60,355 bases of DNA from Nocardia sp. CY41 (GTDB taxonomy: Bacteria > Actinomycetota > Actinomycetes > Mycobacteriales > Mycobacteriaceae), in contig NZ_VUOS01000036.1 in assembly GCF_009829325.1 (NCBI RefSeq), positions 1-60,355 of the forward strand. The letters run 5' to 3'. The notes beneath the pieces were generated by a model, which saw only the letters and a list, made by a program, of their open reading frames with translations, had not been told where the DNA came from and did not search any database. A program made the translations under genes and the position numbers. Within the stretch, counting starts at the first letter, position 1. Every line of letters starts with the position of its first letter. This document shows, one piece after another, positions 39,806-48,297 of the stretch.

Positions 39806-41205
39806 CACTTTCGACGGCGACCATGCGCCGCCTCGACGGTCCGGCCGCCCGGCATCCGCTGGGCGTCTACGCCCGCTACCGGGCCGACCCGCTCGGCCTG
39901 TTCTACGAGTCCGCGCTCCACTACGGCAGCGTCCGGCTGCGGCTGGCCCACCAGCACGTGCACCTGCTGGTCGAACCCGAGCACATCGAGCAGGTGCTGG
40001 TCACCCGTGCGGGGCGCTACGCGAAGGGCATCAGCTATCGAAGCCTGAACCACCTGCTCGGGCCTGGGCTGCTGACCAGCGGCGGCGAACTGTGGAAACG
40101 CCAGCGTGCCCTGATCAATCCGGCTTTCGCGCGCCGTCATGTCGAGACCGAGATCCCGCTCATGGTGGAGTGCGGGCAGCGGATGCGTACCCGCTTGGAC
40201 GCTCGCGCCGCCGACGGCGCGGTATTCGACCTGGTACCCGAGCTGATGGGCTTCGCCGCCGACGTCGTATGCCGCGCGGTACTCGGCGCGGACCTCGACG
40301 GCGTGCTTCCACAGATCGAGGACGATGTGCGTCAAGGCGTTTCGTGGGTCATGCGGCACATGGCCGCGCCGATCCAGTTGCCGCCGCGACTGCCCACTCC
40401 GGGTAACCGGCGGCTGCGGGCAGTGCGCCAACGGCTGCATCGCGTGGTGGACGAGGTGATCGGCAGGCACCGGCAGATCAGCGGCGCCGACTCGCTGCTC
40501 GCCCGGCTGCTCACCGCCCGCGACGACACGGGACACGCGATGGACGACGAGCAACTGCGGCACGAAGTGCTGACCTTCCTGCTCGCCGGTCACGAGACCA
40601 CCGGAGCGGCGCTGGCCTGGACGATCTACGAACTGGGCCGCAATCCCGCGGTGCTGGACCGGCTGCGCGCGGAGATCGACGCGCTGCCGGAGGCGCCGGA
40701 CCACCCGGACGCCGTGCGCGCCGCGCTGCCCCGGCTGGAATACACCGGCCGCGTGATCGATGAGGCGATGCGCCTGCATCCTCCGGCCTGGGCGTTCAGC
40801 CGCACCGCGGTCGAGCCGGACCATTTCGACCGGTTCGACCTGCGACCCGGCGCGATCGTCGTGATCAGCCCGTTCGTCAACCATCGGCTACCCGGGTTCT
40901 GGGACGCGCCGCTGACTTTCGATCCGGACCGGTTCACCAAGGAGCGGATCCGGGCGCGCCCGCCGTTCCGGTATTTCCCCTTCGGATGGGGCGCGCATCT
41001 GTGCGTCGGCCGGCAGCTGGCGCTGATCGAGATCCGGGTGGGTCTGGCGATGGTGCTGTCGCGCTACGACATCGAACTGGTGAACGGGATGCGGGTGCGC
41101 GAGCACCCCGAGATCTCCAACACCCCCGACCCGGTCCTGGTCCGGTTGACCCGGCGCGAGCGCGCCATCCCGGTGACCCGGACCAGACAGGAGGCCGCAC
41201 GATGA
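39802..41205 (+). CDS. Cytochrome P450 (fatty-acid hydroxylase-like)
   Basis: 467 residues. I-helix AGHETTG (262-268), K-helix EAMR (321-324) and the heme loop FGWGAHLCVG with axial Cys401 are all present. The N-terminal half, with LGPGLLTSGGELWKRQRALI then NPAFARRHV, resembles CYP110/CYP4-like enzymes, many of which act on fatty chains, more than small soluble actinobacterial P450s. It is therefore a candidate for hydroxylating or desaturating the acyl chain. ATGA overlaps tie it to FAAL and to the next gene. No ferredoxin gene is nearby, so redox partners must be supplied from elsewhere. Confidence 0.93.
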   Translation: MTLSTATMRRLDGPAARHPLGVYARYRADPLGLFYESALHYGSVRLRLAHQHVHLLVEPEHIEQVLVTRAGRYAKGISYRSLNHLLGPGLLTSGGELWKRQRALINPAFARRHVETEIPLMVECGQRMRTRLDARAADGAVFDLVPELMGFAADVVCRAVLGADLDGVLPQIEDDVRQGVSWVMRHMAAPIQLPPRLPTPGNRRLRAVRQRLHRVVDEVIGRHRQISGADSLLARLLTARDDTGHAMDDEQLRHEVLTFLLAGHETTGAALAWTIYELGRNPAVLDRLRAEIDALPEAPDHPDAVRAALPRLEYTGRVIDEAMRLHPPAWAFSRTAVEPDHFDRFDLRPGAIVVISPFVNHRLPGFWDAPLTFDPDRFTKERIRARPPFRYFPFGWGAHLCVGRQLALIEIRVGLAMVLSRYDIELVNGMRVREHPEISNTPDPVLVRLTRRERAIPVTRTRQEAAR

Positions 41206-43949
41206 CCAGTGCCACCGCCGGCGCGATACTGCGCGCCGAAACCCTCGCGACGGACCCGGCGGCCGCCGCGCACGCCGGAGCCAAGGCCGCCAACCTCGCC
41301 GGACTGCAGGCCGCCGGATATCGAGTGCCGCCGTTCGCCGTGCTCGGCACCGACACGTGCGCGCGGCTGCTCGCCCCGTCCGCCGACGCCGTCGCGGCCA
41401 TGCTCGCCGGGCTCGATCCGGACGATCCGGCCACCTTGCGGTCCGTCTCGTCCAGGATCCGCACTCTCGTCGAGGGGCGACCGCTGCCCGCAGACATCGC
41501 CGCCGAACTCGAGGCCGTGGTCGCGGAATTGGCCGCCGACGGTCCGGTCGCAGCGGGCGAGGTGCGCTTCGCCGTGCGATCGTCGGTGCGCGGCGAGGAT
41601 TCGGCGACCGACTCCTTCGCCGGACAGCTCGACACCGTGCTGAACGTAGCGGCATCCGAGCTGCCCGCCGCGATCGGGACGGTACTCGCGTCCAACTGGT
41701 CGGAGCGCGCGCTGTTCTACCGCGCGCGCCGCGGTCTCGACGACGCGCCGGTCGCCTGCGCCGTGGTGGTGCAGGTCCTGCTCGACAGCGCCGTCTCGGG
41801 AGTGGTGTTCAGCTGCAATCCGCGCAGCGGTGACCCCTCCGAAGCGGTGGTCGCGGCCGCGCTCGGATTGGGTGAAGGCGTGGTGGCGGGCACGGTGGAC
41901 TGCGATACCTATTTCGTCGACCGCGCCACCGGCGCCATCACCTCGCGGGTGGTCGCCGAGAAACGCAGTCGCGTGGTGGCCGCGCGGCACGCAGCGGGCA
42001 CCACCGTAGAAGAACTCGGCGACCCGGTGACGGTGGCGGCGCTGTCCGACGCGGAGATTCGCGAGTTGGCCGAAGTAGCGGGCGCGCTCGCCGACCACTT
42101 CGGCGCGCCGCAGGATGTCGAGTTCGCCTACACGCCCGACGGGCGATTGCACCTCCTGCAGGCCAGACCGGTCACCGCGACCGGGGCGCGCGAGACCGTC
42201 TTCGACAACGTCAACGTCGCCGAGTCGTATCCCGGGTTGTCGAGCCCGCTGACGTTCTCGGTCCTGCGCGCCGCCTATGAGCGGGTGTTCCGCACGTGTC
42301 ACCGCGATTTCGGCGCCACCACCCGGATCATCGACCGCAACGCCGCCGATCTGTATCCGTATCTGGTCGGCACCGCGCGCGGCCGGATCTACTACAACAT
42401 CAGCAACTGGTATCGCCTGTTCCTCGAGATCCCCGGCATGGATTTCGCCATCGAAGGATGGGAAGCTGCGCTCGATATCGAGAACCGATACCAGCGGCCG
42501 CCCGTGCCGGCCCGTGGCATCGCCCGGCTGCGCGCGATCGCGCTCCGCCTGCGGGTGTTCGCGATCATCCTGCTCGGCCGGCTACGTCTGCCCCGGCGGT
42601 TGCGCGCGTTCTTCACGGCGCTGGCGGCGGCCACCGAGGACCTCGAACGGAGGCTGGAGGAGAACGCGCCGGAACGCGAACGCGACGCGCACGCGTTGCT
42701 GGCGTGGACCGAGCGTTTCTTCGATGAACTCGTGCCCGCGTACTCGGTGCAGATCTTCAACGATTTCCTCGCCCAGCAGATGTTCCATGTGGTCGGCCTG
42801 CAGTTGCGACGGGCCGGCCTCGCCGAGGACGAGGCGCTCACCCTGCGCAACGAGTTGTTCTGTGGCGAAGACGGTGTCGACAGCGTCGATCCGGTGCGCT
42901 CGGCACTCGCACTGACCGCGCGGGTACGCGCCGACTCGGCATTGCGCACGCTGTTCGACGGCCCCGCCACCGCACAGCAGGTGTGGACCGCCCTGTCCGA
43001 AGACCGGTTCGCGACCTTCCGCGCGGCGTGCCTGCGTCACATCGCCGAGTTCGGCGACCGGACCGTGGACGAACTCAAGTTGGAGACCGATCCGCTCGGC
43101 GAGCACCCCGAACGACTGGTGCCCATGCTGCGGAACTACCTGCGCGGCGGGCAGAACGCCGACGACATGATCGCGCGTGAGCAGGCGATCCGTCGTGCGG
43201 CCGAGCGGACGGCGGCCGACCTGTTCGCCGGTGCACGCGTGCGGCGGTGGCTTTTCCGGCTCGCGCTGCGGCTGGCCCGTGAACACGTGAAGCAGCGCGA
43301 GAACATGCGGCTGGGCCGCAGCCGAGCCTTCGGTCTGCTGAAGCGGGTGTTCCGGGAGTACGGCAGGCGACTGCACGCCGACGGCCTGCTGGGCGATCCG
43401 CGCGACGTCTTCTGGCTCACCTACGAGGAGATCGCGGCACTCACCCGCGGAACGGCGGTGGACACCGACACCACACGCACCGTCGCCCTGCGCAAGGCGG
43501 ATTACGAACGCTGGCAGGCGCAACGCCTGCCCTCCCGCATCGTCACGACCGGGATCGCCGCGGCGGATATCGGCGATCCGGCGCTGGAGCAACCGGCCGG
43601 GGACGCCGCCGAAGGAGCACGCGTACTGCACGGAATCGGCTGTGCCCCAGGGCGCGTCGAGGCGCCCGCACTGGTGCTGCGCACCCCGGATCCGGACGTC
43701 GCGATCGACGGGCAGATTCTGGTGGCCGCGACCACCGACCCGGGCTGGGTGTTCCTCATGGTCGCCGCGGGCGGGCTGGTCAGCGAACGGGGCAGCCTGC
43801 TTTCCCACACCGCCATCATCGGACGCGAACTCGGCATCCCCACCGTCGTCGGCGTTCCCGGAGTCACCGGCCTGATCGGAGACGGTGACCTCCTGGTGCT
43901 GGACGGCCGCGCGGGCACCGTGACTCTCGAGCAGGAGCGACGACCGTGA
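41202..43949 (+). CDS. Stand-alone PEP-synthase-like phosphotransferase / condensing enzyme
   Basis: 915 residues in the three-part layout of PEP synthase, rifampin phosphotransferase and PigC/RedH: N-terminal ATP-binding domain (GAKAANLAGLQAAGY, FAVRSSVRGEDSATDSFAGQ, LLQARPVTATG), a helical middle with RIYYNISNWYRLFLEIPGMD, and a C-terminal swivelling domain with H869 in GSLLSHTAIIGRELGIPTV. It is paralogous in layout to the third part of the upstream fusion. Alternatives are an antibiotic phosphotransferase of the Rph type or an ATP-driven ligase. The operon context favours a biosynthetic step. The ATG at 41202 is fixed by the overlap with the P450 stop. Confidence 0.82.
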   Translation: MTSATAGAILRAETLATDPAAAAHAGAKAANLAGLQAAGYRVPPFAVLGTDTCARLLAPSADAVAAMLAGLDPDDPATLRSVSSRIRTLVEGRPLPADIAAELEAVVAELAADGPVAAGEVRFAVRSSVRGEDSATDSFAGQLDTVLNVAASELPAAIGTVLASNWSERALFYRARRGLDDAPVACAVVVQVLLDSAVSGVVFSCNPRSGDPSEAVVAAALGLGEGVVAGTVDCDTYFVDRATGAITSRVVAEKRSRVVAARHAAGTTVEELGDPVTVAALSDAEIRELAEVAGALADHFGAPQDVEFAYTPDGRLHLLQARPVTATGARETVFDNVNVAESYPGLSSPLTFSVLRAAYERVFRTCHRDFGATTRIIDRNAADLYPYLVGTARGRIYYNISNWYRLFLEIPGMDFAIEGWEAALDIENRYQRPPVPARGIARLRAIALRLRVFAIILLGRLRLPRRLRAFFTALAAATEDLERRLEENAPERERDAHALLAWTERFFDELVPAYSVQIFNDFLAQQMFHVVGLQLRRAGLAEDEALTLRNELFCGEDGVDSVDPVRSALALTARVRADSALRTLFDGPATAQQVWTALSEDRFATFRAACLRHIAEFGDRTVDELKLETDPLGEHPERLVPMLRNYLRGGQNADDMIAREQAIRRAAERTAADLFAGARVRRWLFRLALRLAREHVKQRENMRLGRSRAFGLLKRVFREYGRRLHADGLLGDPRDVFWLTYEEIAALTRGTAVDTDTTRTVALRKADYERWQAQRLPSRIVTTGIAAADIGDPALEQPAGDAAEGARVLHGIGCAPGRVEAPALVLRTPDPDVAIDGQILVAATTDPGWVFLMVAAGGLVSERGSLLSHTAIIGRELGIPTVVGVPGVTGLIGDGDLLVLDGRAGTVTLEQERRP

Positions 43950-45238
43950 CCGCACCCGATCCGGCCCACGGCGAGAACTTCAGCCTGGAGCACTATCTGG
44001 ACCCCGCGGCGCACACGTTCGACCAGCGTTTCGCGGAGTTCCGGCCCTACGCCCAGCATGCTCGCGGCAGCGGTTTCGTGTTGCGGGAAGTGACCGGGCC
44101 GTCCGGCGCGGTTGTCCCGGTGGGCGATCCGGCGACCGGCGCGACCGACGAATTGATCATGCTCGGGTCCAACAACTACCTCGGCCTGGGCAACGAACCG
44201 AGCATCGTGGAGGCGGCCATCGCCGCCATACGCGAATACGGGGTGGGGCATGGCGGCCCGCCGTTGCTCAACGGCACCACGACCCTGCACCGGCGGCTCG
44301 AGGAACGGCTGGCCGAACTGAAGGGCTGCGAGTCGGCCATGGTCTTCTCCTCGGGATACGCGGCCAACGTCGGCTGGGTGACCGGTCTGCTGCGCAAGGG
44401 CGACGTGCTGCTCTACGACGAACAGAACCATGCCAGCCTGTACGACGGCATCCAGCTCGGCCGGGTGCGCTCGATGGCCTTCGCGCACAACGATCTGCGC
44501 CATCTGCGCCACCGGCTGATGCAGATCCGCTGGCGGAACCCGGGGGCGAACGTGGTCGTGGCCGTCGAGGGCGTGTACTCGATGGACGGTGACATCGCAC
44601 CGCTGCCGGAGATCCGCGCGCTGTGCGACGCGTTCGGTGCGTGGCTGGCGGTCGACGACGCGCACGGCACCGGAGTGCTCGGCGCGCGGGGGCACGGTAC
44701 CGCCGAGCATTTCGGGCTCGGTCCGGGATCGGTGGAGCTGACCATGGGCACGTTCTCGAAGGTCTTCGCGGGCACCGGCGGCTTCGTCGCCGGCTCGCGG
44801 GACCTGGTGGACACCCTGCGCTTCTTCGCCCGCTCCTACATGTTCTCCGCCGCGCTCGCACCGTCGGTCGTCGCGGCGGTGCTCGCCGGCATCGAGTTCC
44901 TGGCCGCGCATCCCGAACGCGTGGCGCGACTGCACGACAACGTCGGATACTTCGTGCGCGGGCTGCGCGCGATGGGTTTCGCCGTCGATCCGCAGACCGC
45001 GATCATCCCGATCCTGGTCCCACCGCGGTTCGCCGTCGCCGACGTGGTCACCGCCCTGCACCGGGAGGGTGTGTTCGTCAACGGCGTCGAGTTCCCCGCC
45101 GTGCCTCGCGACCAGCAACGCCTGCGGATCAGCATGATGGCCACGCTCACTCGCGACCATCTCGACCGCGCACTGGACCGCATCGACACCGTCGCGCGCC
45201 GCATCGGCTTCCATCCCGAACAAGAAGGGATCGCTTGA
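43946..45238 (+). CDS. Alpha-oxoamine synthase (serine palmitoyltransferase / KBL-like)
   Basis: 430 residues, PLP fold type I. SNNYLGLG and GHGGPPLLNGTTTLHRRLEE are the substrate-entry signatures, VDDAHGTGVLG supplies the PLP aspartate and histidine, and TMGTFSKVFAGTGGFVAG carries Lys272. Family members condense an amino acid with an acyl thioester and lose CO2 (glycine, alanine or serine as donors), as in sphingoid base, biotin and prodigiosin (PigH) pathways. Two ACPs and a FAAL in the operon could supply the thioester. The GTG start overlaps the preceding stop. The amino acid used cannot be read from the sequence. Confidence 0.92.
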   Translation: MTAPDPAHGENFSLEHYLDPAAHTFDQRFAEFRPYAQHARGSGFVLREVTGPSGAVVPVGDPATGATDELIMLGSNNYLGLGNEPSIVEAAIAAIREYGVGHGGPPLLNGTTTLHRRLEERLAELKGCESAMVFSSGYAANVGWVTGLLRKGDVLLYDEQNHASLYDGIQLGRVRSMAFAHNDLRHLRHRLMQIRWRNPGANVVVAVEGVYSMDGDIAPLPEIRALCDAFGAWLAVDDAHGTGVLGARGHGTAEHFGLGPGSVELTMGTFSKVFAGTGGFVAGSRDLVDTLRFFARSYMFSAALAPSVVAAVLAGIEFLAAHPERVARLHDNVGYFVRGLRAMGFAVDPQTAIIPILVPPRFAVADVVTALHREGVFVNGVEFPAVPRDQQRLRISMMATLTRDHLDRALDRIDTVARRIGFHPEQEGIA

Positions 45239-45239
45239 C

Positions 45240-46640
45240 ATGACCGACACCGTGATCGCCGCGGGCGGGACGGACGCCGAACGGCTGCTGGTGCACGCCG
45301 CGCTGGCCACACCCACCGGAGCAGAGCGCGCCGAACTCGTCGAACTGGCCGGCCGGGTCACCGATTGGGCGGCCTTCTTCGAGCTGGCGCGGCTCAACGC
45401 CACCGTCCCGCTGGTGCGGCGCTCGCTCATCGCCGCGGAGGTGTACGACCTCGTGCCGCCGCCGGTCCGAGTGCGATTCGACGCCGTGACCGCGCGGATC
45501 GCGACCGCGAACGACCGCCGCCTGTCGGGGGCGGTGGAGCTGTTGCGGCGGTTCGACGAACGCGGCGTGCGTTGCGTGGTGCTCAAGGGCATGCTCTTCG
45601 CCACCGAGATCTACCGCGACCCGCACTACAAACGTATGAACGACCTGGACATCCTGTTGGAGCCGGGCCAGGTCGACACGGCCGTCGAGATCTACCGTGA
45701 GCTCGGGCTCTTCGCGACTTCGGAGCTGCTTGGCAAGGCGCCCAAGGTGCGGGCCGAGCGATCCCACCACCTGCCGTCGTTCGTCTCGCGCGACGGCGCG
45801 CTCGTGGTGGGCACGCACTGGGGACTCATCACGCCGCTGGCGCCCTACACGGTCGACTACACCGCGATATGGAAACGCGTGCGGGCCGTCGACTTCCACG
45901 GCGTACCGGCGTGGGCGATGGCGCACGAGGACAACCTGCACCATCTGGGTATCCACCTGCCCTACTACAAGACCGGCGTACGCGAACTCGGCGATATCTG
46001 GAACCTGGCCCGATATGCGGGCCCCGGCCTGGACTACGACCTGCTCGCCGCCCAGATCACGGCGGCGGGTAGTGAGAGCCTGATGTTCCACGCCCTCGCC
46101 CTCGCACACCGGTTGGCGCCGAATCCCGACTTCGCAGCGCTGCTGGAGCGGATCGCGCCGCGCGTGGACAGATTCACCCGCGCCGACACCGCGCGCAAGA
46201 TCGCCGAGGTGCACACGCTGCTGCGCAGCCGTTCCACGCACACCTCCCGCATCGAGAAGGCCTACACGGAATTCAATATGACCGCCGACGCGCGGGAGAA
46301 ATGGGACGGCTTCGGACGGCTGTGGTCCGGGCTGCTGCTGGTCCCGGGGGCGGAGGCGGCCCGGATGAGTTCGCTGCGCGACCCGGGCGTTCTGGCCGCC
46401 GTCGGCGCTCGGCTGATCGCGCCCTACCGCCTGACCCGGGTATTCCAGCGTGACCTCGGCCGGTGGTTGTTCCCCGCCGCACTGGCCAAGACCGTCTACG
46501 ACCTCGGCGCGGCATACGCCGGGGACCTCCGGTCCCGCACCGGGCTCGGCGGTGCGCGGCCACCGGGCATCGACGACTACGCCGCTCGTCTCGGGTTGAC
46601 CAGAGCGGACCTACAAGCCGTACTGGACAGCCAGGAATGA
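45240..46640 (+). CDS. Nucleotidyltransferase-fold protein (NTP_transf_5 type)
   Basis: 466 residues. The core is CVVLKGMLFATEIYRDPHYK followed by RMNDLDILLEP, i.e. the KG...D-x-D pattern of the uncharacterised nucleotidyltransferase group PF14907, with the DLDI aspartates as metal ligands. A conserved VGTHWGLITPL segment and a helical C-terminal half follow. Such proteins occur in several natural-product operons (lasso peptides, nucleosides), generally with undefined roles, and could transfer a nucleotide to a hydroxyl or phosphate. It starts 1 nt after the oxoamine synthase stop. Confidence 0.78.
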   Translation: MTDTVIAAGGTDAERLLVHAALATPTGAERAELVELAGRVTDWAAFFELARLNATVPLVRRSLIAAEVYDLVPPPVRVRFDAVTARIATANDRRLSGAVELLRRFDERGVRCVVLKGMLFATEIYRDPHYKRMNDLDILLEPGQVDTAVEIYRELGLFATSELLGKAPKVRAERSHHLPSFVSRDGALVVGTHWGLITPLAPYTVDYTAIWKRVRAVDFHGVPAWAMAHEDNLHHLGIHLPYYKTGVRELGDIWNLARYAGPGLDYDLLAAQITAAGSESLMFHALALAHRLAPNPDFAALLERIAPRVDRFTRADTARKIAEVHTLLRSRSTHTSRIEKAYTEFNMTADAREKWDGFGRLWSGLLLVPGAEAARMSSLRDPGVLAAVGARLIAPYRLTRVFQRDLGRWLFPAALAKTVYDLGAAYAGDLRSRTGLGGARPPGIDDYAARLGLTRADLQAVLDSQE

Positions 46641-47371
46641 GGCCACGACCGACCGTGCTGTGGGATCTGGACGGCACATTGATCGGGCAGCGGCGGCGCA
46701 CGTTCGCGACGTTGATGCCCGCGGGCGCGGCTTGGGCGTTCCGTGATCTGCTGCCACCGCACCGCTTCCTGCCGCTGCTGCGCCGCACGCTGGATGATGT
46801 GCGCGCCAACGACGGCGACCACACCAACACCGAACTGCTGGTGCGGCTGCTCGCCGAGCGACTCGGCACCGGCCGTGACGTCGTCGCGGACCGCCTGGCC
46901 AGGCTCGCCGAGGTGGAATTCACCCGGCTGCGCGCATGTTTCCTGCCGCGCCCCGCGGCGGTGGCGACGGTGCGCGAGCTGGTGGAGGCGGGTGCGCGGC
47001 AAGTGGTCGCGACCAACCCGTTGTGGCCGCGCAGCACGGTGGACGCCAGAATTCGCTGGGGCGGATTCGATCTCACCTCGTTCGCCTACGTCACCAGCGG
47101 TGACACCATGCACCGCGCGAAGCCGCGGCTCGAGTTCTATCGCGAACTGCTCGACCAGCTCGGCGCGGCCGCAGCGGACTGCGTCATGGTCGGCAACGAC
47201 CCGGCCCACGACGGTCCCGCCGCGCAACTGGGCATTCCGGTCTTCCTGATCGACGCTCGCTCCACCGGCATCCCGCCGGCCGTGGCCCGCACCGGACTGG
47301 TCACGACAGGAGATCACCGCGCACTACGCCGATGGCTCGGCATCGAGGAGGATTCGTGCTCGTCGTCCTGA
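46637..47371 (+). CDS. HAD-superfamily hydrolase
   Basis: 244 residues. Motif I is WDLDGTLIG (nucleophile D and general acid D), motif II is VATNPLWPR, the lysine is in MHRAKPRLEFY, and motif III is VMVGNDPAHDGPAA. An alpha-helical cap of type C1 lies between motifs I and II. The likely role is removal of phosphate from a pathway intermediate, which complements the kinases in the operon. The ATG overlaps the preceding stop. It overlaps the next gene by 16 bp. Confidence 0.88.
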   Translation: MRPRPTVLWDLDGTLIGQRRRTFATLMPAGAAWAFRDLLPPHRFLPLLRRTLDDVRANDGDHTNTELLVRLLAERLGTGRDVVADRLARLAEVEFTRLRACFLPRPAAVATVRELVEAGARQVVATNPLWPRSTVDARIRWGGFDLTSFAYVTSGDTMHRAKPRLEFYRELLDQLGAAAADCVMVGNDPAHDGPAAQLGIPVFLIDARSTGIPPAVARTGLVTTGDHRALRRWLGIEEDSCSSS

Positions 47372-48297
47372 ACCCGCGAGCGAACGCGGGCGCGGCGCTG
47401 CGACGCTGGGAGCCGGTGGAGTCCGCGCTGCGCGCCCGTCACCCGCACCTGTCGGTCGAACTGCCCGCCGACGCCCGGCGCGCCACCGGCCTCGTGCGCG
47501 CGGCCGTCACCCGGCCGGAACCGCCGTCTGTCCTGGTCGCCGCGGGCGGCGACGGCATGGTGAACCTGGTGCTGAACGCGCTCATGGACCCGGCCACCGA
47601 CCGCCCGCGTGCCCCCGGCACCGCGCTGGGCGCGGTGGGACTGGGCAGCTCGAACGACTTCCACAAACCGGTGGCCGACAGCGGGCGTATCGGAGCCGTC
47701 CCGGTGCGGATCGACGCCGGCCGTGCCGAACTCCTCGACGTGGGCAAAGCTTGCGTGCTGCTGACCGACGGCACGCGTGCGGTGCGCTACTTCCTGCTCA
47801 ACGCCAGCATGGGACTGGTCGCCGCGGGCAATCGTTCGTTCAATCAGGCCAGCGGGGTGGTGGGCCTGCTCAAGTCGCGCAGTGTGGAGGCCGCCATCAT
47901 CGCTACCGCGCTGGCCACCATCGCCACCCATCGGCCGCTGCCGGTCGTGGTGCGGGGCGGCGACTGGAGCCACGCGTCCCCGATCACCAATATCGGTGTG
48001 CTCAAGAGCGTCCACTTCGCGGGCGGTATGCGCTACGACACGGCGGTGACCCCCGCCGACGGCCGGTTCGACGTGAATATCTGGGCCGAGGCGGGAAGGC
48101 TTCGGACGCTCGGCCTGGTCGCGGGACTGTACGCGGGCCGGTTCCGGCGGTCGCGGCTGGCGGTGTGCCACCGGGATTCGGTCGTGGAACTGCGGCCGGA
48201 TCGACCGGCGCCGCTGGAACTGGACGGCGAGATCACGATGGTGGAGTCGGCGCGGTTGGAGGTCCTGCCGCGAGTGCTGAAGGTGTGTGCCGCGTGA
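47356..48297 (+). CDS. Diacylglycerol/sphingosine-kinase-type lipid kinase
   Basis: The GTG at 47356 with GAGGAGG 4 nt upstream gives 313 residues starting VLVVLNPRANAGAALRRWEP, the usual opening of the DAGK_cat fold. The nucleotide motif is VAAGGDGMVNLVLNALM, the GLGSSNDF loop follows, and a C-terminal beta domain ends with LELDGEITMVESARLEV, also standard. Members phosphorylate lipid hydroxyls (diacylglycerol, sphingosine, ceramide). In an operon with an oxoamine synthase and an SDR, an amino-alcohol lipid is a reasonable substrate. An in-frame ATG at 47332 exists but has a weaker site. Confidence 0.88.
   Translation: MLVVLNPRANAGAALRRWEPVESALRARHPHLSVELPADARRATGLVRAAVTRPEPPSVLVAAGGDGMVNLVLNALMDPATDRPRAPGTALGAVGLGSSNDFHKPVADSGRIGAVPVRIDAGRAELLDVGKACVLLTDGTRAVRYFLLNASMGLVAAGNRSFNQASGVVGLLKSRSVEAAIIATALATIATHRPLPVVVRGGDWSHASPITNIGVLKSVHFAGGMRYDTAVTPADGRFDVNIWAEAGRLRTLGLVAGLYAGRFRRSRLAVCHRDSVVELRPDRPAPLELDGEITMVESARLEVLPRVLKVCAA

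Noticed and set aside
41202..43949. Calling the PEP-synthase-like protein a rifampin phosphotransferase
   Set aside because: Layout fits, but that layout is shared with PigC-type ligases and PEP synthase; translational coupling to biosynthetic genes argues against a resistance-only role.
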